From the NCBI GenBank assembly GCA_037577475.1, contig CM075187.1:305001-369000 (forward strand): a stretch of 64,000 nt of DNA. The letters run 5' to 3'. Below, piece after piece: positions 62,850-64,000 of the stretch. Under the pieces are notes generated by a model that had not been told where the DNA came from, did not search any database, and saw only the letters and a list, made by a program, of their open reading frames with translations. The stretch is from Chaunax sp. Z400. Taxonomy: Eukaryota; Chordata; Actinopteri; Lophiiformes; Chaunacidae. The translations under genes and the position numbers were made by a program. Every line of letters starts with the position of its first letter. The stretch's first letter is position 1.

Positions 62850-64000
62850 AATTAAAGCTGCAAGCAGCGTTGAACGGGCCCTCGCACCCCGGCGCCCATC
62901 GGGGCGTGTGCTCGTCGGGCCGTGGGCCAACTTCGGCCTCACTACTGCACACCTGGATAAATGCAAGGCTTTGTATCTGCGTGCATTATGGACACGAGAC
63001 ATTTTTGTATTTGCCATTCAGGTGGCGCTATCACTCTTGTTGTGTAGAAGTCTTCAGGGTGGGACTTTAAACATGTCTACCAGGTTAAACACAGACTTGG
63101 ATATGCTTATTTGAAGTTTTCCAGAGGGCGCTGTGGAGCCAATTTGCCACAACCTATCCTGTAAACCATATGAGATCATAAGTACTACCACCTTTGACGA
63201 GTTTGTCAATTTTGGTGAGAATCTGAGCTTTCCTGCCCTCTCAACACCAACTTCCTGTTTGATGGCGAACATCAAACGTCGCGCCGCCGCCATGTGACCC
63301 AAACTCACAATATTTACAATAATACTTCAAGGCTTTATGGCTTTACTGACCAAATTTGAGATCATTGCGGTGAACGGCCTGATAGTAGCACGTCAAATTC
63401 TGAAATATATAACTTCCTGTTGTCATTAGGTGGCGCTGTGACTATTATCAAATTTAACTATATAGATGTGTTTAGGGCAGGACTCTTATCAAACATGTGA
63501 AGTTTGGGGAAGATTGGACCATTGAAAGTAGAGTTTTAACAACTTCCTGCTTCACGGCGAAACATCAGTATTCGCCTCACAGCCACGCCTACAACTTTGC
63601 ACGAAAATGCACAAGCTTCAAAATCCTGCATTACCAACTTGTTATAGCTAGCTATGAATTTGAAGGAAATATGCTCAATGGCCTAGTAGTAGTGTATGAA
63701 AACATAAAATATGTCATCTCCTGTTGCCATTAGGTGGCGCTATGAGTATAGCTCAAATTTGTCATGTAGATGTCTTTAGGGCGGGACTCTTAACCAGCAT
63801 GTGAAGTTTTGTACTGATTGGACCTTAGACAATGAAGTTATGAAAATTTTCAGTTTCATGGCAAAACATCAAAATTTGACTCTATTTCACGGCTGGCCAC
63901 GCCCACACTGTTCAACGAAAACTCAGGACTTGAGCAACTTTTCATCCTCGTGGGGTTTAGATACTACTGACCAAATTTGAAGTCAATCGGGCAAAATCTC
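62850..64000. repeat. Unclassified interspersed repeat with internal 300-bp units
   Basis: Begins attaaagctgcaagcagcgt followed by gaacgggccctcgcaccc. Then about 300-bp units recur (starting near 63020, 63430 and 63733), each with aggtggcgctat, a gtagatgtctttagggcggg-like block and tgtgaagtttgg. It runs off the right edge. I recall it as a widespread fish repeat but cannot name the family. Confidence 0.75.

Overview
The window is vertebrate nuclear DNA, almost certainly from a ray-finned (teleost) fish. Genes are split into many short exons with GT/AG introns. Simple repeats are very dense, and there are several Tc1-like DNA transposons, APE-type non-LTR retrotransposons and tRNA-derived SINEs. 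Six protein-coding genes can be reconstructed exon by exon with consistent splice phase. All gene names come from recalled family similarity; no database search was possible.

Layout. 1-2213: 5' part of a non-LTR retrotransposon on the minus strand, with an uninterrupted reading frame that runs off the left edge. 2231-3178: CT-rich array. 3179-13427 (+): snapc4 (Myb subunit of the snRNA-activating complex; N-terminal exons lie left of the window). 15590-21951 (+): card9, predicted at 535 aa. 24024-44584 (+): ccdc180, 36 coding exons, predicted at 1390 aa, with an intact Tc1-like transposon in one intron. 44762-50443 (-): entr1 (SDCCAG3), 10 coding exons, predicted at 307 aa, convergent with ccdc180. 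52085-59190 (+): chek2, 14 coding exons, predicted at 530 aa, divergent from entr1 across a short shared promoter region. 59787-61305 (-): a theta-class glutathione S-transferase, 228 aa, convergent with chek2. 61306-64000: gene-free, holding an AT array, a SINE and an unclassified repeat.

The genes do not form one pathway. snapc4 serves snRNA transcription, card9 innate immune signalling, ccdc180 is a coiled-coil protein whose upstream region carries an RFX-like X-box, entr1 serves endosomal trafficking, chek2 the DNA-damage checkpoint, and gstt glutathione conjugation. card9, snapc4 and entr1 are also neighbours on human 9q34.3, so part of an ancient linkage is kept; ccdc180, chek2 and gstt lie elsewhere in human.

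The most unusual feature is how often tandem repeats sit on splice sites. In ccdc180 a 45-bp unit repeats the 3' splice site plus the first exon bases about 26 times, about 18 of them in frame. Two other ccdc180 introns open with arrays that repeat the 5' splice site. Several introns in three genes end in (TG)n or CTGT arrays that reach the acceptor AG. Other points of note are a DFG-to-DFN change and a missing T68-type ATM site in chek2, overlapping 3' ends of ccdc180 and entr1, and an apparently intact Tc1-like element.
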